NCBI GenBank assembly: GCA_900771195.1
Contig: CAAGMZ010000020.1
Span: 96,570-160,569, forward strand
Source of the DNA: Lachnospiraceae bacterium
GTDB taxonomy: Bacteria > Bacillota > Clostridia > Lachnospirales > Lachnospiraceae
DNA length: 64,000 bases
Direction: 5' to 3'
Position 1 is the first letter of the stretch, and every line of letters starts with the position of its first letter. Below, piece after piece: positions 18,949 through 28,671 of this stretch. Under the pieces are notes generated by a model that saw nothing but the letters and a program-made list of their open reading frames with translations, did not search any database and was not told where the DNA came from. The translations under genes and the position numbers were made by a program.

Positions 18949-19954
18949 TTATCTCGTCACCTCCGCCTCTGGAGACAACGATCTCACCTGAATCCTCAAG
19001 CTTTCTGATTATGTTGACAATCTTCTGCTGTGCTTCCTCAACATCCTTGAGTCTGACAGGTCCCATAAACTCCATATCTTCCTTGATCATGGCTGCCAGA
19101 CGCTTTGAAAGGTTCCTGAATATGACATTCTGAACTTCCTCATTGGAATTCTTAAGCGCAACTGCAAGATCATTATTATCCACATCACGAAGAACTCGCT
19201 GGATTGCCCTGTCATCAAGCGAGATAATATCCTCGAATACAAACATCTTGCGGCGAATCTCGTCTGCAAGCTCCGGATCCTCCATCTCGAGAGTTTCCAG
19301 AATATGCCTTTCGGTACCTCTGTCAACTGCATTGAGTATTGCAACAATCGCATCCGTACCACCCACAATGGTGTAATCCTGATTGACCAGCGATGACAGT
19401 TTTCTCTCGAGCACTCCTTCGACCTCTTTTATCACATCAGGAGACGTTCTGTCCATTGTTGCGATTCTCTTGGCAACATCTGACTGCTTTTCAGGCGGTA
19501 ACGCCGATACGACCTGTGCAGCCTGTCCTGAAGGCAGATATGACAGCACCAGTGCTATCGTCTGCGGATGCTCATCCTGTATAAAGTTGAGAAGCTGTGC
19601 CGGATCAGTTTTTCTGACAAACTCAAACGGCCTTACCTGAAGGCTCGCAGTAAGCTTTCCGATAACATCCCTTGCCTTTTCCTGTCCAAGTGCCTTTTCA
19701 AGGAGTTCCTTGGCATATGAAATACCACCCTCTGCGATATACTGTTGGGCAAGGCATACCTCATAAAACTCATTGAGCACCTCTTCCTTGACGCCCGGAG
19801 ACACACTGCTTGTATTGGCAATTTCCAGGGTAAGCTGCTCTATCTCGTCCTCCTTAAGGTGCTTGAATATCTGTGCTGATTTCTCAGGTCCAAGCGCTAT
19901 AAGAAGTATTGCACTCTTTTGTAAACCATCAAGACCATTTTTTGACTTGGCCAT
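18941..19954 (-). CDS. fliG: FliG, flagellar motor switch protein
   Basis: Rotor protein that contacts MotA and carries FliM. 337 residues with all three FliG domains: N-terminal MS-ring binding part (LDGLQKSAILLIALGPEKSA), the EHPQTIALVLSYL motif in the middle domain, and the C-terminal torque helix region VFEDIISLDDRAIQRVLRDV (quoted in full length of twenty). Ends in an acidic/Gly segment that overlaps fliH by eight bases. Confidence 0.98.
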   Translation of the reverse strand: MAKSKNGLDGLQKSAILLIALGPEKSAQIFKHLKEDEIEQLTLEIANTSSVSPGVKEEVLNEFYEVCLAQQYIAEGGISYAKELLEKALGQEKARDVIGKLTASLQVRPFEFVRKTDPAQLLNFIQDEHPQTIALVLSYLPSGQAAQVVSALPPEKQSDVAKRIATMDRTSPDVIKEVEGVLERKLSSLVNQDYTIVGGTDAIVAILNAVDRGTERHILETLEMEDPELADEIRRKMFVFEDIISLDDRAIQRVLRDVDNNDLAVALKNSNEEVQNVIFRNLSKRLAAMIKEDMEFMGPVRLKDVEEAQQKIVNIIRKLEDSGEIVVSRGGGDEIIV

Positions 19955-19967
19955 TAGTTATCTCTCC

Positions 19968-21590
19968 TTATCCCCAGTCATCATTAAGCCAATTGCGCAA
20001 AAGAGCTGCAACAGCTTCCGGGTTCTCATCAACAAATTTTTCTATCGCCACACGGGTTGCCGACTTATCCTGCAAATCTATATCTGCGACCGTAGGCTGC
20101 TGTTCCTTGGTAGTAGCAAGCATGTCCTCCACGCTGAGTTCCGGCTCGGTCTCGGCAACAGTGACCGGCTTCATGCTCCTGATTATTATGAATATAAGCA
20201 GTGCTGCAATAAGAACTGCAAGTATAATCTGAATAATGAAGAACGGCGACCTTGCCGACTTTTGCGTATCATAAAAAGCATTCCTTGTGTATGCCATCAC
20301 GGAAATATTAGCTGTAGGAATTCCCGTAGCCTTGCTCACAAGGTCTATCCATGTATCATCAACATCTATCTGTACAGGGTCCGAATTGGCAGCCTTGTAC
20401 TGTTCCCATGTCAGGTCACCCAGTAATCCCTGTTCCCTGGCATCTTCCTCATATATCTGATTCACCTTGGTAGCTACCAGGGCAATAGTTGAATTGTCAA
20501 AATCAACCTGTCCCGAAGCCTGTGACGTAGTAGTAATGGTCTCGTCCTGAAGCCAGTCAATATCAGAAACCGTATACTCTGAGGATGTACCGTCACCATT
20601 CTGTATCATATATGTGGTATCTTCATCATTGGACTCGGTTCCTGCAGCCCCGCTTGCATCCGTAAAGCTTCCGCTGGACGTAACATTATAGCTGTGGCTC
20701 TTAAGTCCCTCTTCGCTTCCATCGGGGATGTTATATTTCTTGGAGACGACCTCCACATCATCAAAATTAACCTTCAGATTGGGAGCAACCGCAAGATCGG
20801 TATAATAATCATTGGCGAGAAAAACACTCTTGGCATTGGCGATTATTGCCTGTTCAAGCTGCTGTTTTACCTTGAGATTAGCCTTTCCCGATGCATAGCT
20901 TGAATCCCTGCCTCCATGATAAAGAAGTCGTCCTGTGGAATCCAGTACCGTAACATTATTGTTGGTAGCCTCATCCGACTTGGAGCTGTCCGCACTTCCC
21001 ACATTGGTAGCCAGCAAAAGTCCTATGGACTCACACTGGTCTTCGTCAAGTTCATGTGTAAGTGTAAGTATGGCCGTGATTGAAGCATCTTCATCCGATG
21101 AAAAAATAGTGCTGTCAGTATCTTTAAAATCAATCGTTACCCTGGCTTTCTTGATGCCCTCAATTGATTCAAGATCTCTGGCAAACTTAGATTCCAGATA
21201 AGCCTTATACTTGTTCTTGGAATCCGTCGACGTGGTCGTAAAACTGCCATTAACGGCATCCTCCAGAGAATATCCGTCGGAAGAGATATTGTTGGAGCCC
21301 AGTGTGAGCTTGGCCTCAACATAATCATCATTGCTGACTCTTATCACATTGTTACGGTCCACCGTGCAGTTAATGCCTGCATCCGTGAGAATGCCGCGCA
21401 CTTCCACAGCCTCGGATTCGCTTGTGCAGTTACGTATTACCACGCTTGTGTCCCTGTTCAGCACGATTGCCATAATGATTATGGCACCTGCTATTGCAGC
21501 GGACACAGAGATAAATACGGTCTTTTGTTTTTTGTTAAATTTATTCCAGAAATCCTTGATTTTCTCAAGAACCGCTTTAATTCTGTCCAT
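19968..21590 (-). CDS. fliF: FliF, MS-ring protein
   Basis: Forms the membrane MS-ring on which the flagellum is built. 540 residues with two membrane helices (residues ~22-42 and ~440-462), the ring-building motif region between them (RDTSVVIRNCTSESEAVEVR in outline), an acidic disordered loop, and a short cytoplasmic C-terminus ending LLRNWLNDDWG that is the FliG-binding element. TTAGGAG ribosome site. Follows fliE. Confidence 0.97.
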   Translation of the reverse strand: MDRIKAVLEKIKDFWNKFNKKQKTVFISVSAAIAGAIIIMAIVLNRDTSVVIRNCTSESEAVEVRGILTDAGINCTVDRNNVIRVSNDDYVEAKLTLGSNNISSDGYSLEDAVNGSFTTTSTDSKNKYKAYLESKFARDLESIEGIKKARVTIDFKDTDSTIFSSDEDASITAILTLTHELDEDQCESIGLLLATNVGSADSSKSDEATNNNVTVLDSTGRLLYHGGRDSSYASGKANLKVKQQLEQAIIANAKSVFLANDYYTDLAVAPNLKVNFDDVEVVSKKYNIPDGSEEGLKSHSYNVTSSGSFTDASGAAGTESNDEDTTYMIQNGDGTSSEYTVSDIDWLQDETITTTSQASGQVDFDNSTIALVATKVNQIYEEDAREQGLLGDLTWEQYKAANSDPVQIDVDDTWIDLVSKATGIPTANISVMAYTRNAFYDTQKSARSPFFIIQIILAVLIAALLIFIIIRSMKPVTVAETEPELSVEDMLATTKEQQPTVADIDLQDKSATRVAIEKFVDENPEAVAALLRNWLNDDWG

Positions 21591-21665
21591 CCGATATGTC
21601 TCCTAAGATATGCCGGTTTGTCACACCACGACAAGGCACATTGCCTGTACGGCAGCGTGCCTATG

Positions 21666-21995
21666 CTAAATCTGCATATTCATTATTTCCTTGTAAGCCT
21701 GCAAAAGCTGGTTTTTAATTGCCACCGTATATTGCAGCGACAGACTTGCCTTACGCTCAATAACAGCAAGCTCATGCGTACTTGTAAGCTTTCCGGTCGC
21801 ATAATCAACTTCGGCCTGATTAGCCTCCTGCAGATAATTATTAGTATCAGTAATCATCCCGACAGCAGCATTGTATATGCTGTCAAAAAGTGAAGCATCC
21901 GATTCCGCATTCCGGGATCTTGAAAGACCCTGTTTCTCAAGCAGATCCCTGATGCCCTCCGATGACACATTAAGCACGTTAATAGGTGTATCCAT
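21666..21995 (-). CDS. fliE: FliE, MS-ring/rod junction protein
   Basis: Joins MS-ring and proximal rod. 109 residues; the C-terminal half has VDYATGKLTSTHELAVIERKA and SLQYTVAIKNQLLQAYKEIM-type sequence characteristic of FliE (quoted in parts). TAGGAGG ribosome site, 10 bases after flgC. Confidence 0.95.
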   Translation of the reverse strand: MDTPINVLNVSSEGIRDLLEKQGLSRSRNAESDASLFDSIYNAAVGMITDTNNYLQEANQAEVDYATGKLTSTHELAVIERKASLSLQYTVAIKNQLLQAYKEIMNMQI

Positions 21996-22005
21996 GCTTT
22001 ACCTC

Positions 22006-22449
22006 CTACTCCATAATGGAAAGACCCTTCGATGCTATTGTCTTACTGGCATCAAAAGCCGTAGCGTTGGCCTCAAATGATCTTGTTGCGTCAATGAGGT
22101 CTGTCATCTCCGTTACAATATTCACATTAGGATAAAGCACATACCCGTTCTCATCTGCATCAGGATGTGAGGGATCATACACAAGATTCATATCAGTATC
22201 CGTGTCCTTCACGATTGCAGTAGCCTTAACTCCGTTACCGATTCCGTTTATAGTTCTGTTAAGAACCTGACCGAAAGAGTTCTGCACCGAAACCTTTTCC
22301 GTCAGTATTACATTCTTGCGGACATAAGGTCCTCCCTCCTTAGTCCTTGTTGTATCGGCATTTGCTATATTCTCTGAGATAACGTCCATTCTGAGGCGCT
22401 GGGCGCTCATTCCTGAGGCGTTAATGTTCATTCCTGAAAAAATTGCCAT
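22006..22449 (-). CDS. flgC: FlgC, proximal rod protein
   Basis: Rod subunit. 147 residues with the axial-protein N-terminus MNINASGMSAQRLRMDVISE, ENIANADTTRT, and the C-terminal segment MTDLIDATRSFEANATAFDA. TAGGAGG ribosome site. Follows flgB. Confidence 0.96.
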   Translation of the reverse strand: MAIFSGMNINASGMSAQRLRMDVISENIANADTTRTKEGGPYVRKNVILTEKVSVQNSFGQVLNRTINGIGNGVKATAIVKDTDTDMNLVYDPSHPDADENGYVLYPNVNIVTEMTDLIDATRSFEANATAFDASKTIASKGLSIME

Positions 22450-22483
22450 AATAACCTCCTAAACAATCATACAAAGCCCATCA

Positions 22484-22888
22484 TCATCCGGATGTCGTCA
22501 TCGCAGTCTTAAACCTTTCAAACTCCTGCTTCATGCTGTCCACTACTCCGGTGTAATAATACTGGTTAGATGCAAGCTCCACCTGTTCAGTATCAATGTC
22601 CACGTTGTTGCCGTCCAGTCGGTATGATAAGTTCGCGTTATCAGTATAAACCGACGGTTTCATGCTGTCATAGTCAATATTACGCACTGTCTGCGAAAGC
22701 GTGCGTGACGAGGATGCTGCTCTTGCAACCGCTGAAGAGAGCACCGATTCAAAGCTTATGTCCTGCCTCTTGTAGCCCGGAGTGTCAACATTGGCAATAT
22801 TACTGCTCAATATCTCATTCCGCTGCCACGAATAATCCGCTGCAGACGCAAGCAGATCAACATAAGCAAATGCTCCTGAATTGATCAC
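22484..22888 (-). CDS. flgB: FlgB, proximal rod protein
   Basis: First structural gene of the flagellar operon. 134 residues with the axial motif NEILSSNIANVDTPGYKRQD and a C-terminal EQVELASNQYYYTGVVDSM block. The start is GTG, with AAAGGAG eight bases upstream. The 177-base gap to codY holds a probable promoter and a leader of roughly 80 bases. Confidence 0.96.
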   Translation of the reverse strand: MINSGAFAYVDLLASAADYSWQRNEILSSNIANVDTPGYKRQDISFESVLSSAVARAASSSRTLSQTVRNIDYDSMKPSVYTDNANLSYRLDGNNVDIDTEQVELASNQYYYTGVVDSMKQEFERFKTAMTTSG

Positions 22889-22976
22889 AGTATGTCTCCT
22901 TTCAACGCTTCCATGCTTATTTTATAGTAATCGGCATATCCTTCTGCCGTAAATAGGCATAAAAACCTACAAATAT

Positions 22977-23004
22977 ATTATAATTCTTTTGGTGGAAAAG
23001 TAAA
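22977..23004 (-). promoter_or_regulatory. SigA-like promoter of the flagellar operon
   Basis: A perfect TATAAT (22977-22982) is preceded after 16 bases by TTTACT (22999-23004, four of six matches to TTGACA). The leader to flgB contains a small hairpin (CGGCA/TGCCG). A GCCGATTA string at 22928-22935 resembles a SigD -10 but lacks a TAAA box at the right distance. Confidence 0.55.
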
Positions 23005-23065
23005 GAAAAAAATGATTTAATATGTCGGACTGTGACGAAATCACCAAAGCCGGTGAAGAAAATTA

Positions 23066-23851
23066 TTATCCCGGTATTTTACCCCTTTTAAGATTCTCTG
23101 CTTCCTCATAAATTGCATTATTGACAACGCGTATTCTGGTGCCCTTCATCCCGGATGACCTTGCCTCAATGATTCCGGCACCGTCAAGCTTTTTTACTGT
23201 ATTCACGATAACCGACCTTGTCATTCCCGCTTCATCGGCAATCCTGCTGGTCACAAGCGTGCCCTCTCCGTCAGGCAGATTCTCTAACAGCAAAAGAAGT
23301 GCCCTGCCCTCAGAATCCGACAGTGCCCCCGCTGCATCCCTGGCCGCCTGCGCATTGCGTTCCCGCAGTGCGCTCTCCTCGCCTTTGTCGCGCATCATTT
23401 CAAGACCTATGACTGCCGCACCGTATTCACAGAGTATAATGTCATCTATGCCATAATCAGAGCCTGTTTTATATGTAAAAACAGTTCCAAGCCTCTCACC
23501 TGCAATGTCCACGGGAGTTATCAGAGCTTTATATCCGCCTGTTCCGTATGCAAACCCAAGAGTCTCAAGATTGACATTTTCCTTGGTTGAAAGCACGGAA
23601 AGCAGACGCTCATTAAATCCGGCGTCTACATAAGAACCTATATTACTGCTTAGAAGCTCCTTAAGCTCAGCTATGCCGGCAACGGTGCCGGAGCCCAGCA
23701 CCTTCCCGTCACTGCCAAGCAAAAGCACATCTGAACCGAGAATATCGCAAAATACCGTACAGATATCGCTTAAGACAACTTTATCTGAATTTACGTTATG
23801 AAGAAACTTATTTATCTTACGCGTCTTATCAAGTAACTGAACATTACTCAT
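23066..23851 (-). CDS. codY: CodY, GTP/branched-chain amino-acid-sensing repressor
   Basis: Global regulator that represses nutrient-adaptation genes when isoleucine/valine/leucine and GTP are plentiful. 261 residues: N-terminal GAF-type ligand domain (MSNVQLLDKTRKINKFL opening), linker helix, C-terminal winged HTH with IADEAGMTRSVIVNTVKKLD and SSGMKGTRIRVVN, close to the canonical CodY HTH. The start overlaps the topA stop by one base. Placed directly before the flagellar operon, the same junction as in Bacillus subtilis. A weak hairpin after the stop is the only terminator candidate, so read-through into flgB is possible. Confidence 0.95.
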   Translation of the reverse strand: MSNVQLLDKTRKINKFLHNVNSDKVVLSDICTVFCDILGSDVLLLGSDGKVLGSGTVAGIAELKELLSSNIGSYVDAGFNERLLSVLSTKENVNLETLGFAYGTGGYKALITPVDIAGERLGTVFTYKTGSDYGIDDIILCEYGAAVIGLEMMRDKGEESALRERNAQAARDAAGALSDSEGRALLLLLENLPDGEGTLVTSRIADEAGMTRSVIVNTVKKLDGAGIIEARSSGMKGTRIRVVNNAIYEEAENLKRGKIPG

Positions 23852-25917
23852 TAATTACCATCCTTTGCCGTAACATAGCCGCATTTTTCATCCGCACATG
23901 CGAGCCTGTTCCCCTTCTCAACCATGTATCCGCCGCACTGAGGACATCTCCTGTCTGATGGTTTGTTCCAGGACATAAAATCACATTCTCTGTTCTCACA
24001 GCCAAAATACCTTCTGCCCTTCTTGGTTTTGAGAATAATTATCTCTCCGCCGCACTGCGGGCATTTGACACCGGCCTTCTCCAGATAAGGCTTAGTGTTA
24101 CGGCATTCCGGAAATCCGGGGCATGCAAGGAATTTTCCGTGCGGTCCGTACTTAATGACCATGTTACGTCCACAATTTTCACAGATGACATCCGTGACCT
24201 CATCTGCAATCTTCACATTTTCAAGTTCTTTTTCGGCAACACTCACTGCCTCTGCAAGGTCAGGATAGAAGTTGCTTACGACAGTCTTCCAGTTAACGGT
24301 TCCCTCCTCAACGCTGTCAAGGAGCGATTCCATATTCGCAGTAAAATTAACATCGACTATGGCAGGAAAAGAGTTTTTCATTATCCTGTTGACTGCTTCC
24401 CCAAGCTCAGTAACATAAAGGTTTTTCTGTTCCTTGGTGACATAATGCCTTGCAATTATGGTTCCTATGGTAGGCGCATAGGTGGACGGTCTGCCTATTC
24501 CCAGCTCTTCCATGGTCTTGACAAGCGATGCCTCTGTATAATGCGCAGGGGGCTGGGTAAAATGCTGCTTACTGTCGTACTGCTTAAGTGTAAGCTCGGA
24601 TTTTTCATTGATTGAATGAAGCATCACGCCCTCTGCCGTCTGGTCATCCTCTGATTTGTATACAAGCATATAACCGTCAAATTTAAGCTTTGACGCAGAC
24701 ATTCCAAAACGATATTCTCCTGCCCCTATTTTAACATTGGTGGTCTCATACACTGCGCCTGCCATTCTGCTGGCCGCAAAACGCCTCCATATAAGCTGGT
24801 AAAGTCTTAACTGGTCGCGGCTCAGTGAATCCTTAATGTCTGAAGGAAGAACATTTATATTGGTTGGTCTTATTGCTTCATGAGCATCCTGTATCTTCTG
24901 CCCTTTTTTCTTAGAAGACTCAGGCTCGCAAAAATATTTATCTCCATAATTCTCACGGATAAAGCTTCTTGCCGCCGCATCGGCCTCATCCGAAATCCTC
25001 GTGGAATCGGTACGCAGGTACGTAATAAGACCTATTGTTCCCATTCCCTTTATATCAACGCCCTCATAAAGCTGCTGGGCTATGCGCATTGTCTTCTGCG
25101 TGGAAAAATTAAGTGCCTTGGATGCCTCCTGCTGCAGCGTACTGGTGGTAAAAGGAAGCGGCGCTTTTCTGACACGCTCACCGTTCTTGACATCAACCAC
25201 CTTAAACTCTGCTTTCTTAAGGTCAGACAGGATTTTTTGGACTTCTTCTTCGCTGTGAAGCTCCATTTTAGCCTTTTCTGTGCCTGTGAATTTAGCTGTC
25301 ACCGGCTTCTTCTCACCTTTCACGGAAAGCTCTGCCTCTATCGTCCAGTATTCCTCCGGTATAAATGCACTTATCTCTTCTTCCCTGTCACAGATTATCC
25401 GAAGCGCAACAGACTGCACACGTCCTGCTGAAAGACCGCGCTTTACCTTTGCCCAGAGAAGCGGGCTTATCTTATATCCCACCATCCTGTCCAGAATACG
25501 GCGTGCCTGCTGTGAATCCACAAGGTTCATGTTGATTTTGCGCGGGTTCTTTATTGATTCCTTAACTGCATTCTTGGTAATCTCGTTAAAGCTGATTCTG
25601 TTGATATCCTTATCTGCGATATTGAGTGCGGCAGCAAGATGCCATGAAATTGCTTCTCCCTCGCGGTCCGGGTCGGTTGCCAGATAGACCTTGTCAGACT
25701 TTTTGACAAGCTTTCTCAGATTGGCAAGCACATCGCCCTTGCCTCTTATGGTAATATATTTCGGCTCAAAATCACCATCCACATCTATTCCTAACGTACT
25801 TTTGGGCAGATCTCTCACATGCCCGTTGGATGCGGCTACCTCATAATTGGAACCGAGAAATTTCCTGATAGTCTTCACCTTAGCCGGAGACTCAACGATC
25901 ACAAGATATTTTGCCAT
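23851..25917 (-). CDS. topA: DNA topoisomerase I
   Basis: Type IA topoisomerase relaxing negative supercoils. 688 residues: Toprim domain at the start (YLVIVESPAKVKTIRKFLG; ATDPDREGEAISWHL with the acidic metal site), the active-site tyrosine in GLITYLRTDSTRIS, and three C-terminal four-cysteine zinc ribbons (CENCGRN..CPGFPEC, CPQCGGE..CENREC, CPQCGGY..CADEKC). Normal architecture for Firmicutes. Fourteen bases after dprA. Confidence 0.98.
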   Translation of the reverse strand: MAKYLVIVESPAKVKTIRKFLGSNYEVAASNGHVRDLPKSTLGIDVDGDFEPKYITIRGKGDVLANLRKLVKKSDKVYLATDPDREGEAISWHLAAALNIADKDINRISFNEITKNAVKESIKNPRKINMNLVDSQQARRILDRMVGYKISPLLWAKVKRGLSAGRVQSVALRIICDREEEISAFIPEEYWTIEAELSVKGEKKPVTAKFTGTEKAKMELHSEEEVQKILSDLKKAEFKVVDVKNGERVRKAPLPFTTSTLQQEASKALNFSTQKTMRIAQQLYEGVDIKGMGTIGLITYLRTDSTRISDEADAAARSFIRENYGDKYFCEPESSKKKGQKIQDAHEAIRPTNINVLPSDIKDSLSRDQLRLYQLIWRRFAASRMAGAVYETTNVKIGAGEYRFGMSASKLKFDGYMLVYKSEDDQTAEGVMLHSINEKSELTLKQYDSKQHFTQPPAHYTEASLVKTMEELGIGRPSTYAPTIGTIIARHYVTKEQKNLYVTELGEAVNRIMKNSFPAIVDVNFTANMESLLDSVEEGTVNWKTVVSNFYPDLAEAVSVAEKELENVKIADEVTDVICENCGRNMVIKYGPHGKFLACPGFPECRNTKPYLEKAGVKCPQCGGEIIILKTKKGRRYFGCENRECDFMSWNKPSDRRCPQCGGYMVEKGNRLACADEKCGYVTAKDGN

Positions 25918-25931
25918 TCTTATAACCTCAC

Positions 25932-27017
25932 TTACATAATTCTCACATAAAAATTCTGTCCTGTTTCCCTGATCAGCCCCTTGAGCTCGAGCCCCAGAAC
26001 AGCTGTCAACACCTTATCCGGCCCGATTCCCGTCTCCCTCACAAGCGAATCCAGGCTGCGGGGTGCAAAATTCAATAATTGAGTATACAGCAACTTTTCA
26101 TCTTGCGCAAGTGTAATATTTAATTTTTTATTCGTTTCTGATGCATAAATTTCCATTTCCTGCAGGATATCCTCATATCCCGCCACTATCTGTGCCCCCT
26201 GTGCAATCAGTCTGTTGCAACCAAGACTGTCCGGGTCCCCGATTCTCCCGGGCACGGCATATACCTGCCTGTTCTGTTCCAATGCCTGCGCAACCGTTAT
26301 CAGCGAGCCGCTGTGTTCACCTGCCTCAACCACTATAACGCTGTCTGCAAGTCCGCTTATAATGCGGTTTCGTAGCGGAAACATTCCCGGGTTTGTAGGG
26401 GTGCCTGCAGGAAATTCCGAAATAACTCCTCCTTTATTAAGTATGTCACAATATATGTTAAAATTCTGCTTTGGATAACATATATCAGCGCCTCCCGCAA
26501 GCACCGCATATGTATTTCCCCCTGCGTAAACTGCTCCGCGATGTGCCTCCTTGTCTATTCCAAGCGCCATTCCGCTTATAACCTCAACTCCGTTTGCTGC
26601 CATAAGTCTTCCAAGCTCACCGGCCACAGCCCTTCCATACTCCGAGCAGTTTCTTGAGCCCACTATGGCAACTGCCTTTTTGCCGGCATCCGGAAGCTTT
26701 CCGAGATAATAAAGCACATTAGGCCTGTCATACAGCTCAAGCAGCCTGTCCGGATAATCCTCATCACATGGAAAAACACACCTCATACTCCCACTTAAAA
26801 ATTCCTCGTATTTTCTGAAAATTTCTTCCCGCAGCTTTTTATCCGCAATACGCTCCGTATCTGAAGACTTTATTCCCTCAACAGACAAAAGTTCCGCTGT
26901 CCCCGCATTGTACACTTCCTCCGGATTGTCCCCGAAAGCCTTTAAAAGCCTTCTCACTCTGATATTTCCTATTCCCGGTATATTATTTATCCAAAACCAG
27001 TATTTCCTGTCTGTCAC
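25932..27017 (-). CDS. dprA: DprA, DNA-processing protein
   Basis: Loads RecA on incoming single-stranded DNA during natural transformation. 361 residues: N-terminal HhH/SAM-like part (NNIPGIGNIRVRRLLKAFG), the Rossmann-like DprA core with AIVGSRNCSEYGRAVAGEL and VISGMALGIDKEAHRGAV, GLADSVIVVEAG and the C-terminal winged-helix domain (SLDSLVRETGIGPDKVLTAV). Starts at GTG after GGAGGTAACT. Neighbour of comM, and a type IV pilus locus is near, but no comEA/comEC is in the window. Confidence 0.97.
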   Translation of the reverse strand: MTDRKYWFWINNIPGIGNIRVRRLLKAFGDNPEEVYNAGTAELLSVEGIKSSDTERIADKKLREEIFRKYEEFLSGSMRCVFPCDEDYPDRLLELYDRPNVLYYLGKLPDAGKKAVAIVGSRNCSEYGRAVAGELGRLMAANGVEVISGMALGIDKEAHRGAVYAGGNTYAVLAGGADICYPKQNFNIYCDILNKGGVISEFPAGTPTNPGMFPLRNRIISGLADSVIVVEAGEHSGSLITVAQALEQNRQVYAVPGRIGDPDSLGCNRLIAQGAQIVAGYEDILQEMEIYASETNKKLNITLAQDEKLLYTQLLNFAPRSLDSLVRETGIGPDKVLTAVLGLELKGLIRETGQNFYVRIM

Positions 27018-27019
27018 AG

Positions 27020-28528
27020 TTACCTCCCCCTGTATCCCACAGCCTCTGCCATATGATGCTCATCTATCCGCTCTGCCCCCTCAATATCTGCTATCGTACG
27101 GGCAACCCGCACTGTCCTGTAATAGCTTCTTGCACTCATACCAAGCTTGTCAAAAGCACATTTAAGCAAATCACGGGCTTCCCCGGTCATTGGACAGAAC
27201 CTTTTGATATCCTTCGGTAAGAGCCTTGAATTCATTGAGAAGCTCTCTCCCTTATATCTTTTTCTCTGTATTTTGGCCGCCTCCCGGACTTTTTCACGCA
27301 TATAGCCTTCCGTATATTTTCCGTCCTCTCTGCCGGCTATATCGTCATAGCTGATTCTTGGGGCCTGGATGCACATATCAATCCTGTCCATTATGGGCCG
27401 GCTTATCCTGCCAAAATACCTCTCAATATCCATACTGCTGCACCGGCATTTCGTCCTGTCCGGATAAAATCCGCATTTGCAGGGATTCATGGCAGCAACA
27501 AGCATAAAATCAGCCGGATACTCAACTGATGTCCGAAGTCTGTTTATCGTTATATGCCCGCACTCAAGCGGCTCCCTGAGTGCCTCCACCGCCTGAGGAC
27601 TGAACAGATTGAATTCATCGAGAAAAAGAACACCGTGTTCGGCGAGACTCATCTCCCCGGGTGCCGGGCTTGCCCCTCCGCCCGTAAGCGCAGCCCTTCC
27701 GATGGAATGGTGTGGTGCCCTGAACGGCCTGTCCTTCACAAAACTCCTGCTGTCCGAAAGCATTCCCGCCACGCTGTATATCTGCGATATTTCCAGCTGT
27801 TCATCTCTTGACAACGGAGGCATTATACCTGTTATTGCAGATGCGCTCATGCTCTTGCCCGAACCCGGCGGACCTATTATCAGAATATTGTGCATGGCAG
27901 CGGCAGCTATCATCATGGCTCTTTTTAGTGCCTGCTGTCCCCGTATTTCATCGAATCCGACCCTTTCCGATAAATCATCGGTATTTTCGTCAGCTTTTTC
28001 ATCGTGTGCACGCTCATGACCTGTCCTTAAGAATTCGACACACTCCTTAAGGCTTTTCACCCCTGTGACATGAACATTTTCCACATATTCCGCCTCTCTT
28101 CTGTTGCCCTCCGGTACGATGAACCTTTTAAATCCTGCCTTAGCGCCCTGCATCACCATCGGAAGTATGGCGTTTACCGGGCTGACACTGCCATCAAGCC
28201 CCAGTTCTCCCATAATTACTGTGTCCTGTAAATTTTCCTGACTGATTACACCGGCACCGCAAAGAACAGCAGCACTGACCGCAAGGTCATAATGCGTTCC
28301 ATCCTTACGCACCTGCGCAGGTGACAGATTCACGGTAATTTTCGCCGGACGCAGATTGATTCCCGAATTCCGTATGGCTGTCCGCACACGCTCCCTTGCC
28401 TCTCTCGCAGTCCCTGACAGATTTCCTGTCATCTCAAAACACGGGATTCCCGCCGAAATATCGGCCTCAACTTCAATTAATTCAGCCCTGATTCCCGTAA
28501 CAGAAGCCGAATACGCCTTTCCCAGCAT
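27020..28528 (-). CDS. comM: ComM/YifB-family magnesium-chelatase-like AAA+ ATPase
   Basis: Hexameric helicase-like ATPase that assists branch migration in transformation (shown for ComM in Vibrio; here by homology). 502 residues: N-terminal Lon-protease-like fold (GIPCFEMTGNLSGTAREARE, ITVNLSPAQVRKDGTHYDLA), AAA+ core with the P-loop IIGPPGSGKSMSA and Walker B GVLFLDEFN, a cysteine cluster (NPCKCGFYPD..CRCS) and a Mg_chelatase_C tail. First gene of the comM-dprA-topA-codY run. Confidence 0.96.
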   Translation of the reverse strand: MLGKAYSASVTGIRAELIEVEADISAGIPCFEMTGNLSGTAREARERVRTAIRNSGINLRPAKITVNLSPAQVRKDGTHYDLAVSAAVLCGAGVISQENLQDTVIMGELGLDGSVSPVNAILPMVMQGAKAGFKRFIVPEGNRREAEYVENVHVTGVKSLKECVEFLRTGHERAHDEKADENTDDLSERVGFDEIRGQQALKRAMMIAAAAMHNILIIGPPGSGKSMSASAITGIMPPLSRDEQLEISQIYSVAGMLSDSRSFVKDRPFRAPHHSIGRAALTGGGASPAPGEMSLAEHGVLFLDEFNLFSPQAVEALREPLECGHITINRLRTSVEYPADFMLVAAMNPCKCGFYPDRTKCRCSSMDIERYFGRISRPIMDRIDMCIQAPRISYDDIAGREDGKYTEGYMREKVREAAKIQRKRYKGESFSMNSRLLPKDIKRFCPMTGEARDLLKCAFDKLGMSARSYYRTVRVARTIADIEGAERIDEHHMAEAVGYRGR

Positions 28529-28573
28529 CTAAAAATCAACTCCTCCTGTAATTGTGAAATAAATAAAAATCGG

Positions 28574-28602
28574 ATTATAAGCGAACCGCTTAAAGAATAT
28601 AA
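28574..28602 (-). promoter_or_regulatory. Possible promoter of comM
   Basis: A perfect TATAAT at 28574-28579 lies 17 bases from a poor -35 (TTATAT, 28597-28602) that falls within the T-tract of the preceding terminator. Only the -10 is convincing. Confidence 0.35.
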
Positions 28603-28640
28603 AAAGGATGCCATTATCGTATCACGGTAATGACATCCTG
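28598..28640 (-). terminator. Rho-independent terminator of the type IV pilus operon
   Basis: Arms AGGATGTCATTA and TAATGGCATCCT (one G-T-type mismatch) close a 10-11 base loop and are followed by TTTTTATA in the leftward transcription direction. It lies about 30 bases after the stop of the 955-residue secreted protein gene. Confidence 0.85.
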
Positions 28641-28671
28641 TAAACACATTGAATTATTAAATTTTTATAAA

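Noticed and set aside
22928..22935. SigD-type -10 (GCCGATTA) in the flgB leader
   Set aside because: No TAAA box at about 15 bases upstream and last bases differ from GCCGATAT; a SigA promoter is present instead.
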